DNA from: Tsuneonella flava
GTDB taxonomy: Bacteria > Pseudomonadota > Alphaproteobacteria > Sphingomonadales > Sphingomonadaceae
Reading direction: 5' to 3'
Length of the DNA: 64,000 nucleotides
NCBI RefSeq assembly: GCF_002870965.1
Contig: NZ_PHSO01000004.1
Coordinates: 124,001-188,000 of the forward strand
The translations under genes and the position numbers were made by a program. The notes beneath the pieces are model-generated. The model made no database searches. It was not told the origin of the DNA and saw only the letters and a list, made by a program, of their open reading frames with translations. This document shows positions 44,299 through 54,996 of the stretch, piece by piece; the stretch's first letter is position 1, and each line of letters begins with the position of its first letter.

Positions 44299-45184
44299 CG
44301 CCCGCCTGATAGCAGACCCTGAAGGGCTGGAAACACGTCTCGATGCAGTAACTGTGGCGCTGGAGCGCGAGGGGATGCCTGTCGCGCTGGCGCAAATGAC
44401 CGATTTCTGCGGCGATGTTCTTCAGATCGCATTGCCTGCAGGCAATGCGAGCGTTGTGCGACGGCTGATAGATGAACATTTCACACCTGCCGATGTGCTG
44501 ATTTCTCAAGTCGACTTCCATATCCCACAGCTGTTTGTGTCGGATATGGATTCAACGATGATCGGGCAGGAGTGCATCGATGAACTGGCCGACTTCGCTG
44601 GGCTGAAAGGCAAGGTCGCCGCCATCACGGAACGGGCGATGCAGGGGGAACTCGATTTTGCCAGTGCATTGATCGAACGGGTCGAATTGCTCGCCGGAAT
44701 GCCCGAAGCGACGATAGATACCTGTCTGGCAGACCGTATCCGCCCTATGGCCGGGGCCCAGCAACTGGTAGCGACCTTGCGCGCAAAAGGATGCAGGACC
44801 GTTCTGGTTACCGGGGGTTTTCATCACTTTGCCGATCCGATTGCCGCTCAGCTTGGGTTCGATCACGTTGTTGGCAATCGACTTGCGGTTGCAGACTGCA
44901 GGCTGACCGGTCAATTGGCGGGCCCGATTGTCGATAGTTCAGTGAAAGAGCGCGTGCTGCGCGAGGAATCTGCTAGGATAGGAGAAGGGGCGATCAGCCT
45001 CTCTACCGGGGACGGAGCGAACGATATTCCGATGCTACGCGCGGCGACATGGGGCATCGCGTATCGCGCAAAGCCAAAGGCGCGTGCCGCAGCTGACGGG
45101 GCAATCGACCGTGGCGACTTGACGGCCATTCTCGACCTTCTGGGCATTCCACGTGATGAATGGGTTGCGTCAAGCGTCGGTTGA
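44291..45184 (+). CDS. serB: Phosphoserine phosphatase
   Basis: Dephosphorylates phosphoserine, the last step of serine synthesis. The 297-residue HAD-family enzyme has the nucleophile motif DMDST (Asp85, Asp87), [15 protein letters not shown], a conserved Lys in KERVL and the metal motif [10 protein letters not shown]. An N-terminal ACT-like regulatory region occupies about 1-75. The best start is a TTG at 44291, with GGAG 8 bases before it, which makes the gene overlap the divergent miaA start by 8 bases. Confidence 0.94.
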   Translation: MLIARLIADPEGLETRLDAVTVALEREGMPVALAQMTDFCGDVLQIALPAGNASVVRRLIDEHFTPADVLISQVDFHIPQLFVSDMDSTMIGQECIDELADFAGLKGKVAAITERAMQGELDFASALIERVELLAGMPEATIDTCLADRIRPMAGAQQLVATLRAKGCRTVLVTGGFHHFADPIAAQLGFDHVVGNRLAVADCRLTGQLAGPIVDSSVKERVLREESARIGEGAISLSTGDGANDIPMLRAATWGIAYRAKPKARAAADGAIDRGDLTAILDLLGIPRDEWVASSVG

Positions 45185-45244
45185 TCTTTTCAGTTGTTGA
45201 TTGCAACGTTATGCTACCCTCTCTGCCTGAGGATGCGTTGCACG

Positions 45245-46066
45245 ATGACACAACACCAGTCGATCACCCCATTGCGCCCGACCCTGGGCCTGGCATCGGA
45301 TGGCACTTTATTTTGCGATCCGAGGCGTAAAGAGCCTAAGCGAGATATTCCAAAGGCGTTTCACCATTTTCGCGAACTGATTAAAGACAAAGAGGATACC
45401 TCCCATGTCTTTGAAATCTACGATGCGTTGCCATCGCGCAATTTCCGTCCGCGTGCCCATAGCTTCACTTTGAGTGCCCGGGGCGACGCATTGCGCGCTG
45501 CGGAACCGTACCTTCCGTCGATACTGGATGATCACGACGCCCTGTTGCAGATGCCGAGAGACAGTGTCGCAGAAGCTTATGTATGCTTTATGGAAAGCGA
45601 GGGATTGAGCGCAGCAGGACTGGTCGCCGAATCCGAAAAACTGGGCCGCCCCAAATATGGCGATCTGATGGAATGGTATGGTTTCCGTCAACGCGACACG
45701 CATGACCTGCTACACGTTCTGACCGGCTATGGCCGAGATGCATTGGGTGAACAATGTGTGTTGCTGTTCACTCATGGTCAAAGCCCGAGCCTTGGGCATC
45801 TGCTGCTCGGCTACGCTGGCGCGGCAAATATCAAGAAGCAGGTGAAGAGCAAGGCCCCGGTTTATCGAGCCGTGCGAGAGGCGCAGCGTATTGGGAAAGT
45901 GTGTCCGTCGATTGTCGAGATGTCTATTCGCGAATTGCTGGCGATGAACCTGTCGGAAGTTCGCAAGCAGCTCGGGATCGCCGAACATCAGTGGTACCGC
46001 GCCTGCCACGAAACATGGCGAGCCGAACGGGTCGATCCCTACGATCTTCTGGCCAATGCGGGGTAG
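45245..46066 (+). CDS. Coq4-family protein (ubiquinone biosynthesis)
   Basis: Protein of 273 residues with the Coq4 metal motif in full: HDLLH followed by exactly eleven residues and Glu (HDxxHx11E, within RDTHDLLHVLTGYGRDALGE). Coq4 organises ubiquinone synthesis and has been linked to replacement of the C1 carboxylate of the head group; bacterial family members are expected to act similarly. The N-terminal 70 residues (PKRDIPKAFHHFRELIKDKEDT) are Coq4-like as well. I start at the ATG at 45245, after GAGG 11 bases upstream. It follows serB by 60 bases. Confidence 0.85.
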   Translation: MTQHQSITPLRPTLGLASDGTLFCDPRRKEPKRDIPKAFHHFRELIKDKEDTSHVFEIYDALPSRNFRPRAHSFTLSARGDALRAAEPYLPSILDDHDALLQMPRDSVAEAYVCFMESEGLSAAGLVAESEKLGRPKYGDLMEWYGFRQRDTHDLLHVLTGYGRDALGEQCVLLFTHGQSPSLGHLLLGYAGAANIKKQVKSKAPVYRAVREAQRIGKVCPSIVEMSIRELLAMNLSEVRKQLGIAEHQWYRACHETWRAERVDPYDLLANAG

Positions 46067-46072
46067 CTAATT

Positions 46073-46095
46073 GGCGAGAGCAGGGGACTCTCGCC
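46073..46095 (+). terminator. Probable terminator between coq4-like gene and purL
   Basis: GGCGAGAG (46073-46080) pairs perfectly with CTCTCGCC (46088-46095) around a 7-base loop, followed by GGTTGGGTTT. The T content is low, so termination may be partial. It sits between two convergent genes. Confidence 0.55.
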
Positions 46096-46134
46096 GGTTG
46101 GGTTTAGGTAAAAAGGGCTGACCGCTTCGTGCAA

Positions 46135-48387
46135 TCACCCCATCCAGTTACGGAAAAAGCTTTCGTGTGCTTCGCGTAATTCATCGAGTGAGACCTGGGC
46201 TATGGTCGTTTGTTCATCAGGCCCAATGCGGATCACGTATCCGCCAGTCCAACCGATGAAGCAACAACCGACTCCAGCCTCTTCAGCCAACTTTTCGATT
46301 ATGTGCGCGTCGTGCGGTTCGGTTACGAGATAACGTGCCTGATTTTCTGAGAAAACTGACCAGGCGTGGTGGTTCTTCTCGCGGTCTACATAATCTTCGA
46401 ATGCACCAGTGAGGAGATGGGCTCCAATCCCGCTGGCAAGAGCCATTTCAGCCACGGCGACGAGAATGCCGCCATCGGACACGTCGTGGACAGCAGTGGT
46501 AAGCCCATCTTCGATCAACGAACGGACAAACTCGCCGTGCTTACGCTCCTTCTCCAAATCGACACGCGGGGGGAGGCCAGCCTCAATACCGTGACAGACA
46601 GACAGCCAAGTTGACTGACCTAGCTCTGGCGCGGCCTGCGGATCGGCACCCAGCAGTATGATCTTCTGCGCACCGTCCTTAAAACCGATCGAGCCAAGCC
46701 GTGCATAGTCATCGATCAGCCCGACACCGCCAATTGCCGGCGTAGGCAGAATCGCAGAGCCACCTCCGGTCGCCTTGCTTTCGTTGTACAAGCTGACATT
46801 TCCGCTCACGATTGGGAAATCAAGCGCGCGACAGGCGTCTCCCATCCCGTCTAGCGCATGAACGAATTGCGCCATGATTTCCGGGCGTTGCGGATTCGCA
46901 AAATTGAGGCAGTTGGTTACGGCAAGCGGCCGCGCACCGACAGCGGAGAGGTTGCGGTATGCCTCTGCAATCGCCTGCTTCCCGCCTTCATATGGGTCGG
47001 CATAAACATAGCGGGGGGTGCAATCGGTGGTGATGGCCAGAGCCTTTTTCGTACCATGCACACGCACGACGCCAGCGTCACCGCCTGTCTGGAGCGTGTC
47101 TGCCCCGACCTGACTGTCGTACTGCCCTGCGATCCAGACGCGACTGGCAAGGGCAGGGCTGGCGATCATCTTGAGAAGATCGGCACCGATGTCTTCACTT
47201 TTGGGAGCTTTATCCAGTGGCTTGATCTGCGCCCATGTCTTGTAATCGTTCCTGGAGAGATAAGGGCGATCATATTCCGGGGCATCTGCGGCGAGCGGAC
47301 CAAGGGGAATATCGCACACCACCTCACCCCCGAATTCGAGCACCATGTGCTGCGTGTCGGTCACTTCACCGATAACTGCGAAATCCAGTTCCCATTTGCG
47401 GAAAATTTCCGCCGCCATTTCTTCCTTGCCGGGCTTCAGCACCATGAGCATCCGCTCTTGGCTTTCACTCAGCATCATTTCGTAAGGCGTCATGCCTTCT
47501 TCGCGGCATGGCACATTATCCATGTTCAGGCGGATACCGGCCTTCCCATTGGTCGCCATTTCCACGCTGGATGATGTGAGGCCGGCTGCCCCCATATCCT
47601 GAATGGCGACGATTGCGTCGGTTGCCATCAGTTCAAGGCATGCTTCGATCAGCAGCTTTTCCGTAAACGGATCACCCACCTGAACGGTGGGGCGCTTTTC
47701 CTCGGCATCTTCGCCGAAATCCGCACTGGCCATGGTCGCGCCGTGGATTCCGTCGCGTCCGGTCTTCGAGCCGACATAGACGATGGGATTGCCAACCCCA
47801 GTGGCCGCCGAGTAGAAAATCTTGTCCGCATCGGCGACACCTACAGTCATCGCGTTGACCAGAATATTTCCGTCGTAAGCCGAGTGGAAGTTGGTTTCTC
47901 CACACACAGTTGGAACACCCACACAATTACCATAGCCACCGATTCCGGCGACCACGCCTTGCACCAGATGCTTCATCTTAGGATGATCGGGACGACCGAA
48001 GCGAAGGGCATTGGCGTTCGCTACGGGGCGTGCACCCATAGTGAACACGTCTCGCAGAATACCACCTACGCCAGTCGCAGCACCTTGGTAGGGCTCGATG
48101 TAGCTCGGGTGGTTGTGGCTCTCCATCTTGAAGATCGCGGCCTGGCCATCGCCAATATCGATTACACCTGCGTTTTCACCTGGACCGCAGATGACCCACG
48201 GCGCCTCTGTCGGCAACTTTTTAAGATGCAAACGGCTCGACTTGTAGGAGCAGTGTTCGCTCCACATCACTGAGAATATGCCTAGTTCGACAAGATTGGG
48301 TTCGCGTCCGAGTGCATTGAGCACGCGTTCGTATTCTTCAGAACTGAGGCCATGAGCCTCCACGATATCTGGTGTGATTTCGGCCAT
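46135..48387 (-). CDS. purL: Phosphoribosylformylglycinamidine synthase subunit PurL
   Basis: Catalytic subunit of the fourth step of purine synthesis, converting FGAR to FGAM with ammonia delivered by PurQ and PurS. The 750-residue length is that of the small (three-component) PurL. Conserved stretches include [73 protein letters not shown] and [19 protein letters not shown]. purQ and purS are not in the window. Confidence 0.97.
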   Translation of the reverse strand: MAEITPDIVEAHGLSSEEYERVLNALGREPNLVELGIFSVMWSEHCSYKSSRLHLKKLPTEAPWVICGPGENAGVIDIGDGQAAIFKMESHNHPSYIEPYQGAATGVGGILRDVFTMGARPVANANALRFGRPDHPKMKHLVQGVVAGIGGYGNCVGVPTVCGETNFHSAYDGNILVNAMTVGVADADKIFYSAATGVGNPIVYVGSKTGRDGIHGATMASADFGEDAEEKRPTVQVGDPFTEKLLIEACLELMATDAIVAIQDMGAAGLTSSSVEMATNGKAGIRLNMDNVPCREEGMTPYEMMLSESQERMLMVLKPGKEEMAAEIFRKWELDFAVIGEVTDTQHMVLEFGGEVVCDIPLGPLAADAPEYDRPYLSRNDYKTWAQIKPLDKAPKSEDIGADLLKMIASPALASRVWIAGQYDSQVGADTLQTGGDAGVVRVHGTKKALAITTDCTPRYVYADPYEGGKQAIAEAYRNLSAVGARPLAVTNCLNFANPQRPEIMAQFVHALDGMGDACRALDFPIVSGNVSLYNESKATGGGSAILPTPAIGGVGLIDDYARLGSIGFKDGAQKIILLGADPQAAPELGQSTWLSVCHGIEAGLPPRVDLEKERKHGEFVRSLIEDGLTTAVHDVSDGGILVAVAEMALASGIGAHLLTGAFEDYVDREKNHHAWSVFSENQARYLVTEPHDAHIIEKLAEEAGVGCCFIGWTGGYVIRIGPDEQTTIAQVSLDELREAHESFFRNWMG

Positions 48388-48429
48388 GTCGCCGCCCTTA
48401 GCGACGGTGAACGAATGTCGCTAGTCTAT

Positions 48430-49083
48430 CTATCTCCGGTGGCGGCGGGTTGTCCCCACCCACCAAGCGACGATGGTCGTCAGAAGATAGGCGGCAAGTG
48501 CCATCAGCGCCATAGGTGCGACCGGCGCACCGGCTGCGGGTGAGGGGTCAAGCCAATTGAACAGTTGCAGAGCAAGCAGCACGATCGCCAGAATTAGCGG
48601 CGGCATGGGCGGTCCATCGGTCCGGCGCAGATACCACCACATCGCTCCAAAAGTCAGCGCGAGTTCCAGGGGAATTTCAACCGAAGGAATGTTCCAGAGG
48701 CCGATGCCCAGTTTGGGAGGAATTCCGGCAAGAGTCAGGTCGGGTCGATGCACAAGAAAATCGAGCATCCAATGCGAAACCACAACCATTGCCGTGACGA
48801 GCGCCGGGAACAGTTCTCGCATACCAAGCCATACCACTGCGCCGAATGCGAAAGCGAAGCCGCATGTACCAAGCAAGCTGTGGGTCCAGGGCATGTCATA
48901 CAAATCCATCGGATTCATTACCGTGATTCCCGGCACGACCCGCATATGTTCTACGCCGAGCAGGACAAATGCGAAAAACGCCCAGTCGACCAATTGTGCG
49001 GCGACGAACAATGTGCCGAGCCTAGGCGATCGTCCAGACATCGCACACGCGACAAATGCGGCGGACCAATGGCCAATGAACAT
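48430..49083 (-). CDS. Integral membrane protein of unknown function
   Basis: Protein of 217 residues with about six or seven hydrophobic segments. The start MFIGHWSAAFVACAMSG and the motifs FVAAQLVDWAFF, MPWTHSLLG and VVSHWMLDFLVHRPDL place conserved His/Asp/Trp residues near membrane edges. This resembles membrane-bound metal-dependent hydrolase-like proteins (DUF457/YdjM type), but the match is by impression only. It diverges from xseB and follows the start of purL on the same strand. No function is claimed. Confidence 0.7.
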   Translation of the reverse strand: MFIGHWSAAFVACAMSGRSPRLGTLFVAAQLVDWAFFAFVLLGVEHMRVVPGITVMNPMDLYDMPWTHSLLGTCGFAFAFGAVVWLGMRELFPALVTAMVVVSHWMLDFLVHRPDLTLAGIPPKLGIGLWNIPSVEIPLELALTFGAMWWYLRRTDGPPMPPLILAIVLLALQLFNWLDPSPAAGAPVAPMALMALAAYLLTTIVAWWVGTTRRHRR

Positions 49084-49154
49084 CTGGCAAAACCCCCTTG
49101 GTTGCGACTGACAACTTGACCGCGTGGCAGCAGGCGGTCAATGCATGGTTCACC

Positions 49155-49406
49155 ATGGTAGAGGAAATCCCTGACATTTCGCAGATGACATTCGAAGACG
49201 CTTTGCGCGCTTTGGAAGACGTTGTTCGTCGGCTCGAAAGCGGGGATGTCCCGCTGGACGAATCAATTGGCCTTTACGAACAAGGAGAGGCTTTGCGTAA
49301 GCACTGCCAGGCACGGCTAGACTCAGCTCATATCCGGATTGAAAAGATCGTTAGCGGCACGGATGGCAGGCCAACCGGGACTGCTCCGTTCGACGCAGAT
49401 GGTTGA
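49155..49406 (+). CDS. xseB: Exodeoxyribonuclease VII small subunit
   Basis: Small subunit of the ExoVII single-strand nuclease, 83 residues from the ATG at 49155. The core MTFEDALRALEDVVRRLESGDVPLDESIGLYEQGEALRKHC is the family signature, two helices that wrap the large subunit. An upstream in-frame extension is open but lacks similarity. The stop overlaps the ispA start by 8 bases, a linkage found widely in bacteria. xseA is not in the window. Confidence 0.93.
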   Translation: MVEEIPDISQMTFEDALRALEDVVRRLESGDVPLDESIGLYEQGEALRKHCQARLDSAHIRIEKIVSGTDGRPTGTAPFDADG

Positions 49407-50310
49407 CCTGACTTTGACTGACAACGGCATTTTACAACAGGCATTCATCCGCATTCAACAGGATGTCGATGCCAGATTCGATGCATTTTTGCCTATTCCG
49501 TCGGATTCTCGCACTCGTCTGGTGGAGGCAATGCGATATGCCACGATAGGCGGAGGAAAGCGGGTGCGCCCGCTGCTTACCGTAGCGACAGCGGCCCTAT
49601 TTGGGGTCAATCGCGATGCAGCAGTGAGAGCCGGCTGTGCCGTAGAGGCGATACACGCCTACTCATTAATTCATGACGATCTGCCATGTATGGATGACGA
49701 CACATTGCGGCATGGCAAGGCAACCGTCCATCTGGAATTCGACGAGGCAACAGCGGTGCTCGCGGGCGATTCCCTCCATGCGCTGGCGTTTGAAATTCTA
49801 TCGATGCCTGAGACAAGCGGCGATCCGTTTGTTCGTGCCGAAATGGTCGCGGCATTGGCCGAAGCGAGTGGCTTTAACGGTATGGCTGGAGGTCAGATGA
49901 TGGACATCGCTGCCGAGGGGGCAAATTTCGATCTCCATACCATCACACGGCTCCAGCAACTAAAAACGGGTGCCCTACTTGGATCGGCGGTGGAGTTAGG
50001 CGCGATTCTAGGCCGACTGCCTGTCGAGGCACGAAGCAACCTTCGCAATTATGCGCGAGATATCGGTCTTGCATTCCAGATTACGGATGATTTGCTGGAT
50101 GTCGAAGGCGATGAAGACGCTGCGGGCAAGGCCTTGCGAAAGGATGAAAAGGCTGGAAAGGCAACATTCGTATCGCTGATGGGGGCCGACGATGCGCGCA
50201 GGCAGGTCGGTGCCTTGATAGATCAGGCGATTGGCCATCTGGCAATTTATGGAAGCGAAGCAGACCTGTTGCGGGCGCTCGCCAGATTTATCCAGAATAG
50301 GGATCGATAA
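49399..50310 (+). CDS. ispA: Geranyl/farnesyl diphosphate synthase
   Basis: Prenyltransferase of 303 residues making farnesyl diphosphate for ubiquinone, undecaprenol and carotenoids. The two aspartate-rich motifs are present: DDLPCMDDD (first, DDxxxxD type) and DDLLD (second). Others are GGGKRVRPLL, the FQITDDLLDVEGD context and KDEKAGKATFVSLMG. dxs, often next in this cluster, is absent; coaD follows with a one-base overlap (TAATG). Confidence 0.95.
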   Translation: MVDLTLTDNGILQQAFIRIQQDVDARFDAFLPIPSDSRTRLVEAMRYATIGGGKRVRPLLTVATAALFGVNRDAAVRAGCAVEAIHAYSLIHDDLPCMDDDTLRHGKATVHLEFDEATAVLAGDSLHALAFEILSMPETSGDPFVRAEMVAALAEASGFNGMAGGQMMDIAAEGANFDLHTITRLQQLKTGALLGSAVELGAILGRLPVEARSNLRNYARDIGLAFQITDDLLDVEGDEDAAGKALRKDEKAGKATFVSLMGADDARRQVGALIDQAIGHLAIYGSEADLLRALARFIQNRDR

Positions 50311-50822
50311 TGACAGAACGCATCGGTATCTACCCCGGCACATTCGACCCGATTACCCTTGGGCATGCCGACATTATCCGGCGGGGTTGCAAGCTGGTTG
50401 ATCGGCTCATTATTGGGGTGACGACCAATCCCAGTAAGAATCCTATGTTCTCACCGGAAGAGCGGATAGCAATGGTGGAGCGCGAAGTGTCTGCGCTTGG
50501 CCTCAATAATGTTGCAGTCGTTGGATTTAATGCTCTGCTTATGCATTGGGCGGAAAAAATGGGAGCTAGTGTGATCGTGCGCGGCCTGCGCGCGGTTGCC
50601 GATTTCGAATACGAATATCAAATGGCCGGGATGAATCAGCAGCTTAACGAAAATATCGAAACGATATTTTTGATGGCGGATGTTTCATTGCAGCCAATCG
50701 CTTCCAAACTGGTAAAGGAAATCGCACTGTTCGGCGGAGAGATTGCGCCATTCGTCAGCCAGCCTGTGCGGGAGGATGTGATCTCCCGCGTGAGCAAGCT
50801 TGGGCGTTTAGGCGATCTTTGA
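50310..50822 (+). CDS. coaD: Phosphopantetheine adenylyltransferase
   Basis: Transfers AMP to 4'-phosphopantetheine, the penultimate step of CoA synthesis. The 170-residue protein has the nucleotidyltransferase motif YPGTFDPITLGHADIIRR with the TxGH-type catalytic histidine, and IVRGLRAVADFEYEYQMAGMNQQL for substrate binding. It is co-directional and overlapping with ispA. About 100 bases separate it from the next gene. Confidence 0.97.
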   Translation: MTERIGIYPGTFDPITLGHADIIRRGCKLVDRLIIGVTTNPSKNPMFSPEERIAMVEREVSALGLNNVAVVGFNALLMHWAEKMGASVIVRGLRAVADFEYEYQMAGMNQQLNENIETIFLMADVSLQPIASKLVKEIALFGGEIAPFVSQPVREDVISRVSKLGRLGDL

Positions 50823-50921
50823 CAGGGAACGCAGTAATCTTTGTTACGGCTGTCATTCATTGATCCGACAGTCCGCTCGCGCTAGAGGCCGCGCTACTTT
50901 CCTTATTTTGACGGAAACCCG

Positions 50922-51620
50922 ATGTTCAAACGCTTGATTGCTTCTTGTGCGCTCGCAGCACTGGCCCTGACCTCTTCCACTGCTTTCGCTCAGAACGTTG
51001 CCGATGAGGCGCCCGCCAAGCCGAAGGTATATTTACCGATTGATTTCAACGTTCAGAACGATCTGGAAAATATACTGCTTCTCGACTTGTCGAATGGCAA
51101 ACGGGTTGCAATCCGGTTGAAGCCGGATTGGGCTCCACAGGCAGTCGAACGTATCAAAACGCTGACGCGCCAAGGGTTTTACGACGGAATCATTTTTCAT
51201 CGTGTAATTGAAGGATTCATGGCCCAGACCGGTGATCCGACTGGTACAGGGCGCGGTGGATCGGAACTGCCGGATCTTGTGGCAGAATTCAATCCAATGC
51301 CGCATCTGCGCGGCACGGTTTCAATGGCCCGCGCGAGCGATCCGAATAGCGCGAACAGTCAGTTCTTTATCATGTTCCTCCCACGGTTTAGTCTTGATAA
51401 GAACTACACTAATTTTGGGCGTGTCATTGCGGGCATGGATGCCGTAGACGCCATTCATCGCGGCGAGCCGCCTGCCGATCCAACCTATATTGTACAGGCG
51501 TCTATCGCCTCCGATAAGAAGCCGCAGAAATTTGCAGCTCCAAGGGCGGCAACTGAGGAGTCTCCGGTTACCGCCGATATGCTCAATGCGCCACAAGCAG
51601 ACAAATCGGAGCGCAACTGA
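50922..51620 (+). CDS. Periplasmic cyclophilin-type peptidyl-prolyl isomerase
   Basis: Secreted proline isomerase of 232 residues. A signal peptide (MFKRLIASCALAALALTSS) ends near AFAQ at residue 24. The cyclophilin core has FYDGIIFHRVIEGFMAQTGDPTGTGRGGS, MARASDPNSANSQFFIM and YTNFGRVIAGMDAVDAI, with the catalytic Arg in FHRV and the FFI/M pocket. The C-terminal 40 residues form a polar tail. It likely aids folding in the periplasm. Confidence 0.93.
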   Translation: MFKRLIASCALAALALTSSTAFAQNVADEAPAKPKVYLPIDFNVQNDLENILLLDLSNGKRVAIRLKPDWAPQAVERIKTLTRQGFYDGIIFHRVIEGFMAQTGDPTGTGRGGSELPDLVAEFNPMPHLRGTVSMARASDPNSANSQFFIMFLPRFSLDKNYTNFGRVIAGMDAVDAIHRGEPPADPTYIVQASIASDKKPQKFAAPRAATEESPVTADMLNAPQADKSERN

Positions 51621-51673
51621 TTAGCCGGTAAGCGGCCTTTCCATCTGTCCCCTGGCCGATTACGGCGCATGTC

Positions 51674-52711
51674 ATGCGTGTTGACCTGTTCGATTTCGAC
51701 TTGCCGCAAAATCTGATTGCGCTTCGCCCGGCGCGTCCGCGCGATTCTGCCCGTCTGCTGGTCGTTGACGGTTCTGAAAGTCCTTTCTCGGATTGCGTAG
51801 TCAGCGATTTACCCAGCTTGCTGCGTGAAGGTGACGTACTGGTTTTTAACGATACCCGTGTCATACCAGCTCAACTTACGGGGAAACGTGGCGATGCTAC
51901 GATCGGGGTAACACTCCACAAGCGCATCGATCTGCGTAGATGGCAGGCATTTGTTCGCAATGGCAAACGTCTGCGCGAAGGAGATCGGATCACTTTCCTG
52001 CACAGCGTTACGGCCATTGCGGAAGCGCGGCACCCGGACGGAAGCTGGACGCTTTCATTCGAAGGGGAGGAGGCGGTCGAAGTACTGCTCGAACGCGCGG
52101 GCACTATGCCATTGCCCCCCTATATTGCAGGCAAACGCCCCACAGACGAATCTGATCGTGAAGACTATCAGACGATATTTGCGAGAGAAGAAGGCGCTGT
52201 AGCGGCCCCGACCGCAGCCTTACACTTTACACCGGAATTGATTTCCGCCCTCGACGCAAACGGCATCGGTAGGGAAACGCTAACTCTGCACGTGGGGGCC
52301 GGAACCTTCCTCCCAGTCAAAGCAGAGGATACTCGCGATCACGCCATGCATTCGGAATGGGGGCGGATCGACGCGCAAACAGCACAGCGGCTCAATACAG
52401 CACGAGCTGCGGGTGGGCGGTTGATCGCAGTTGGAACTACTTCGTTACGCCTGCTTGAAAGTGCCGTGGATGAAGGTGGAGTTATACAGCCATTCGAAGG
52501 CGATACCGCGATCTTTATTACGCCTGGTTACCACTTCCGGGCGGTTGATGGGCTGATGACAAATTTTCATCTCCCTCGGTCGACCCTTGTGATGCTTGTG
52601 AGCGCGCTGATGGGGCGAGAGCGAATGATGGACGTCTATGCTCATGCGGTTGCAAACCACTACCGCTTCTACAGCTATGGCGATTCTTCTTTGCTGTTGC
52701 CGAAACGCTAG
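51674..52711 (+). CDS. queA: S-adenosylmethionine:tRNA ribosyltransferase-isomerase
   Basis: Builds epoxyqueuosine on tRNA from the preQ1 base using the ribosyl part of SAM. The 345-residue protein has normal length, with [15 protein letters not shown] at the start, [43 protein letters not shown] and [11 protein letters not shown]. It belongs with tgt, which normally follows directly; here a DUF481 gene separates them. Confidence 0.97.
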   Translation: MRVDLFDFDLPQNLIALRPARPRDSARLLVVDGSESPFSDCVVSDLPSLLREGDVLVFNDTRVIPAQLTGKRGDATIGVTLHKRIDLRRWQAFVRNGKRLREGDRITFLHSVTAIAEARHPDGSWTLSFEGEEAVEVLLERAGTMPLPPYIAGKRPTDESDREDYQTIFAREEGAVAAPTAALHFTPELISALDANGIGRETLTLHVGAGTFLPVKAEDTRDHAMHSEWGRIDAQTAQRLNTARAAGGRLIAVGTTSLRLLESAVDEGGVIQPFEGDTAIFITPGYHFRAVDGLMTNFHLPRSTLVMLVSALMGRERMMDVYAHAVANHYRFYSYGDSSLLLPKR

Positions 52712-52833
52712 CTGGTTCGGCCTTTCTGCAGGCAAACTGTCTGATTTGCGTTCGTATTCAGGCCAATTTGTCGGCCCTTAGCGCTTAACACTGGCTGGCG
52801 AAGTACTGATCGAGACGCTACTCTGCGCGGGTT

Positions 52834-53796
52834 ATGATTCAGACACGTATCTTTCTCGCTCCCGCTATTGGTGCTTTTGCAATTGCGGGGATGGCAGTTC
52901 CAGCACATGCTGAGCTTCCCAAACCTGTACGTGACATGATCGAAGCCGCAATTGCCACGGGCAACAAGGACAAAGTCGCGGCAGTTGTCGAGGTGGCAAA
53001 GAAGACGCAGCCTGATGATGTCGGTGAAATCGATGCGTTGAACAAAACCTTTCTCGATCAGCAGGCGCGTCTGGCTGAAGAGAAGAAGGCGCGTGATCTG
53101 GAGGCTATTCGAACCGCGGGAATATTTAAACGGTGGAAAGGGAAGGGTGAGTTTGGCGCCTTCCGCTCCACCGGCAATGGAGATGATACCGGCCTTACCG
53201 GCTCTTTATCGTTAAAGCGCACGGGGATCGATTGGGATCAGAAGATAACTGCAAGGGCGGAATTTCAACGATCCAATGGGAAAACTTCGCGGGAGCGGTT
53301 CTTTGCCTCTTACGAGCCCAATTATAAAATCAATAAGCAGGTGTTTGCTTACGGTCTGCTGCAGTACGAGCGTGACCGGATTCAGGGCTACTCCGGGCGA
53401 TATGCCGTTTCGGGCGGCATCGGGTATAAGGTCATCGACCAGCCCAACCTACACTTGTCGATCAAGGCTGGGCCGGCATATCGGTTGACAGATTATCGGA
53501 ACGGAACCGAAGAATCGCGTTTGGCTGCTCTATTTGGCGCTGACTTTGACTGGTCGATCACGAAACGTTTGAAGTTCACGCAAGGTGCGAATGCGGTTGC
53601 CGAAAGTGGTAGCTCCGCGGTGGCGATCATCGATTCCAGTAACACCTCTATCAGTCTGGTTAGCGGGCTGGAGGCGAAGGTAAGCAATCGTTTATCCACG
53701 CGGTTTTCCTATACGATCGATTACAATAGCAATCCTCCGGCGGGCTCAGTGAAAACTGACACGCTTAGCCGATTTACACTTGTCTACGGATTTTAG
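52834..53796 (+). CDS. DUF481 outer-membrane beta-barrel-like protein
   Basis: Secreted protein of 320 residues. The signal peptide (first 26 residues, ending AHA) is followed by a helical, Lys/Asp-rich segment to about residue 90. A region of amphipathic beta strands then runs to the end and finishes with the outer-membrane signature LVYGF (C-terminal Phe). The repeated aromatic strand pattern ([40 protein letters not shown]) is typical of DUF481. Its role is unknown. It lies between queA and tgt, with tgt starting one base after its stop. Confidence 0.85.
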   Translation: MIQTRIFLAPAIGAFAIAGMAVPAHAELPKPVRDMIEAAIATGNKDKVAAVVEVAKKTQPDDVGEIDALNKTFLDQQARLAEEKKARDLEAIRTAGIFKRWKGKGEFGAFRSTGNGDDTGLTGSLSLKRTGIDWDQKITARAEFQRSNGKTSRERFFASYEPNYKINKQVFAYGLLQYERDRIQGYSGRYAVSGGIGYKVIDQPNLHLSIKAGPAYRLTDYRNGTEESRLAALFGADFDWSITKRLKFTQGANAVAESGSSAVAIIDSSNTSISLVSGLEAKVSNRLSTRFSYTIDYNSNPPAGSVKTDTLSRFTLVYGF

Positions 53797-53797
53797 G

Positions 53798-54925
53798 ATG
53801 GCTCGATTCGCGTTTTCCGTCTTTGCCACCGATGGCAAGGCGCGAACTGGCCGCATTGCTATGAACCGCGGTGAAATCCGCACCCCTGCGTTCATGCCTG
53901 TTGGCACAGCCGCCACGGTGAAGGCTATGAAGCCGGAGGCTGTTCGTGCAACTGGTGCGGACATCATTTTGGGCAACACCTATCACCTGATGTTGCGACC
54001 GGGGGCGGAACGAGTGGCGCGCCTTGGTGGGTTGCACCGCTTTATGAATTGGGATCGCCCGATTCTGACGGATAGTGGTGGCTATCAGGTGATGAGCCTG
54101 TCCGAATTACGCAAGCTTACCGAGGAAGGGGTTTCGTTCCGCAGTCATATTGATGGATCGAAACATATGCTGACCCCGGAACGATCGATGGAAATACAGC
54201 GACTGCTTGGATCGGATATTGTCATGGCATTCGACGAATGTCCCAGAGCAGACCGTCCATTGGCAGAGATCGCCGCTTCGATGGAACTTTCTATGCGTTG
54301 GGCTAAGCGCAGTCGCGATGCATTTGATGGTGGTGGCGAGCATGCTGAACGGGCAGCTTTGTTCGGGATTCAGCAAGGCGCGCTGGATGAACGGCTTCGC
54401 GCCCGCTCTGCAGAGTCTCTGAAGGAAATTGGCTTTGATGGCTATGCCATTGGCGGGCTGGCGGTTGGAGAAGGTCAAGAGGCAATGTTCGCTACACTCG
54501 ACTTTGCACCCGACCAACTGCCTGAAGATGCGCCACGCTATTTGATGGGCGTTGGTAAGCCGGACGATCTGGTGGGGGCAGTCGAACGCGGGATCGATAT
54601 GTTCGACTGTGTTTTACCCACCCGATCTGGCAGAAATGGCCAAGCTTTTACGTGGAATGGCCCGCTGAACATGCGAAATGCCCGGCATGCCGAAGATACG
54701 GGGCCACTGGATACACGGTGTTCCTGTTCCGTGTGCGGCACTTATTCTCGCGCCTACCTTCACCACCTTATCAAGTCAGGGGAAATGCTCGGTGCCATGC
54801 TGCTGACGGAGCATAATCTGTCTTTTTATCAGCAGCTCATGTCTGGAATACGAAATGCAATTGCGAAAGGGCACTTTGCCTTGTTCGCATCCGATTTTCG
54901 GCGGGACTATTTTCCCCGCAGTTAG
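53798..54925 (+). CDS. tgt: tRNA-guanine transglycosylase
   Basis: Exchanges G34 of Asp, Asn, His and Tyr tRNAs for preQ1 in the queuosine pathway. The 375-residue protein has catalytic aspartates in [12 protein letters not shown] and [20 protein letters not shown]. It also has the IGGLAVGE loop and the zinc site CSCSVC with a distant His in LLTEHN. The start ATG overlaps nothing but lies one base after the DUF481 stop, so translation is probably coupled. A strong terminator follows. Confidence 0.97.
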   Translation: MARFAFSVFATDGKARTGRIAMNRGEIRTPAFMPVGTAATVKAMKPEAVRATGADIILGNTYHLMLRPGAERVARLGGLHRFMNWDRPILTDSGGYQVMSLSELRKLTEEGVSFRSHIDGSKHMLTPERSMEIQRLLGSDIVMAFDECPRADRPLAEIAASMELSMRWAKRSRDAFDGGGEHAERAALFGIQQGALDERLRARSAESLKEIGFDGYAIGGLAVGEGQEAMFATLDFAPDQLPEDAPRYLMGVGKPDDLVGAVERGIDMFDCVLPTRSGRNGQAFTWNGPLNMRNARHAEDTGPLDTRCSCSVCGTYSRAYLHHLIKSGEMLGAMLLTEHNLSFYQQLMSGIRNAIAKGHFALFASDFRRDYFPRS

Positions 54926-54952
54926 AAACTGCCTGAAAATCAGATAAAAAAA

Positions 54953-54979
54953 GGGCGGCCTTGCGGGGCCGCCCTTTTT
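54953..54979. terminator. Bidirectional terminator between tgt and rpsD
   Basis: GGGCGGCC (54953-54960) and GGCCGCCC (54967-54974) form a perfect 8-bp stem, flanked by A7 on the left and T5 on the right. It can end both the tgt transcript (plus) and the rpsD transcript (minus). Confidence 0.9.
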
Positions 54980-54996
54980 CATAACTGGATAACCAA

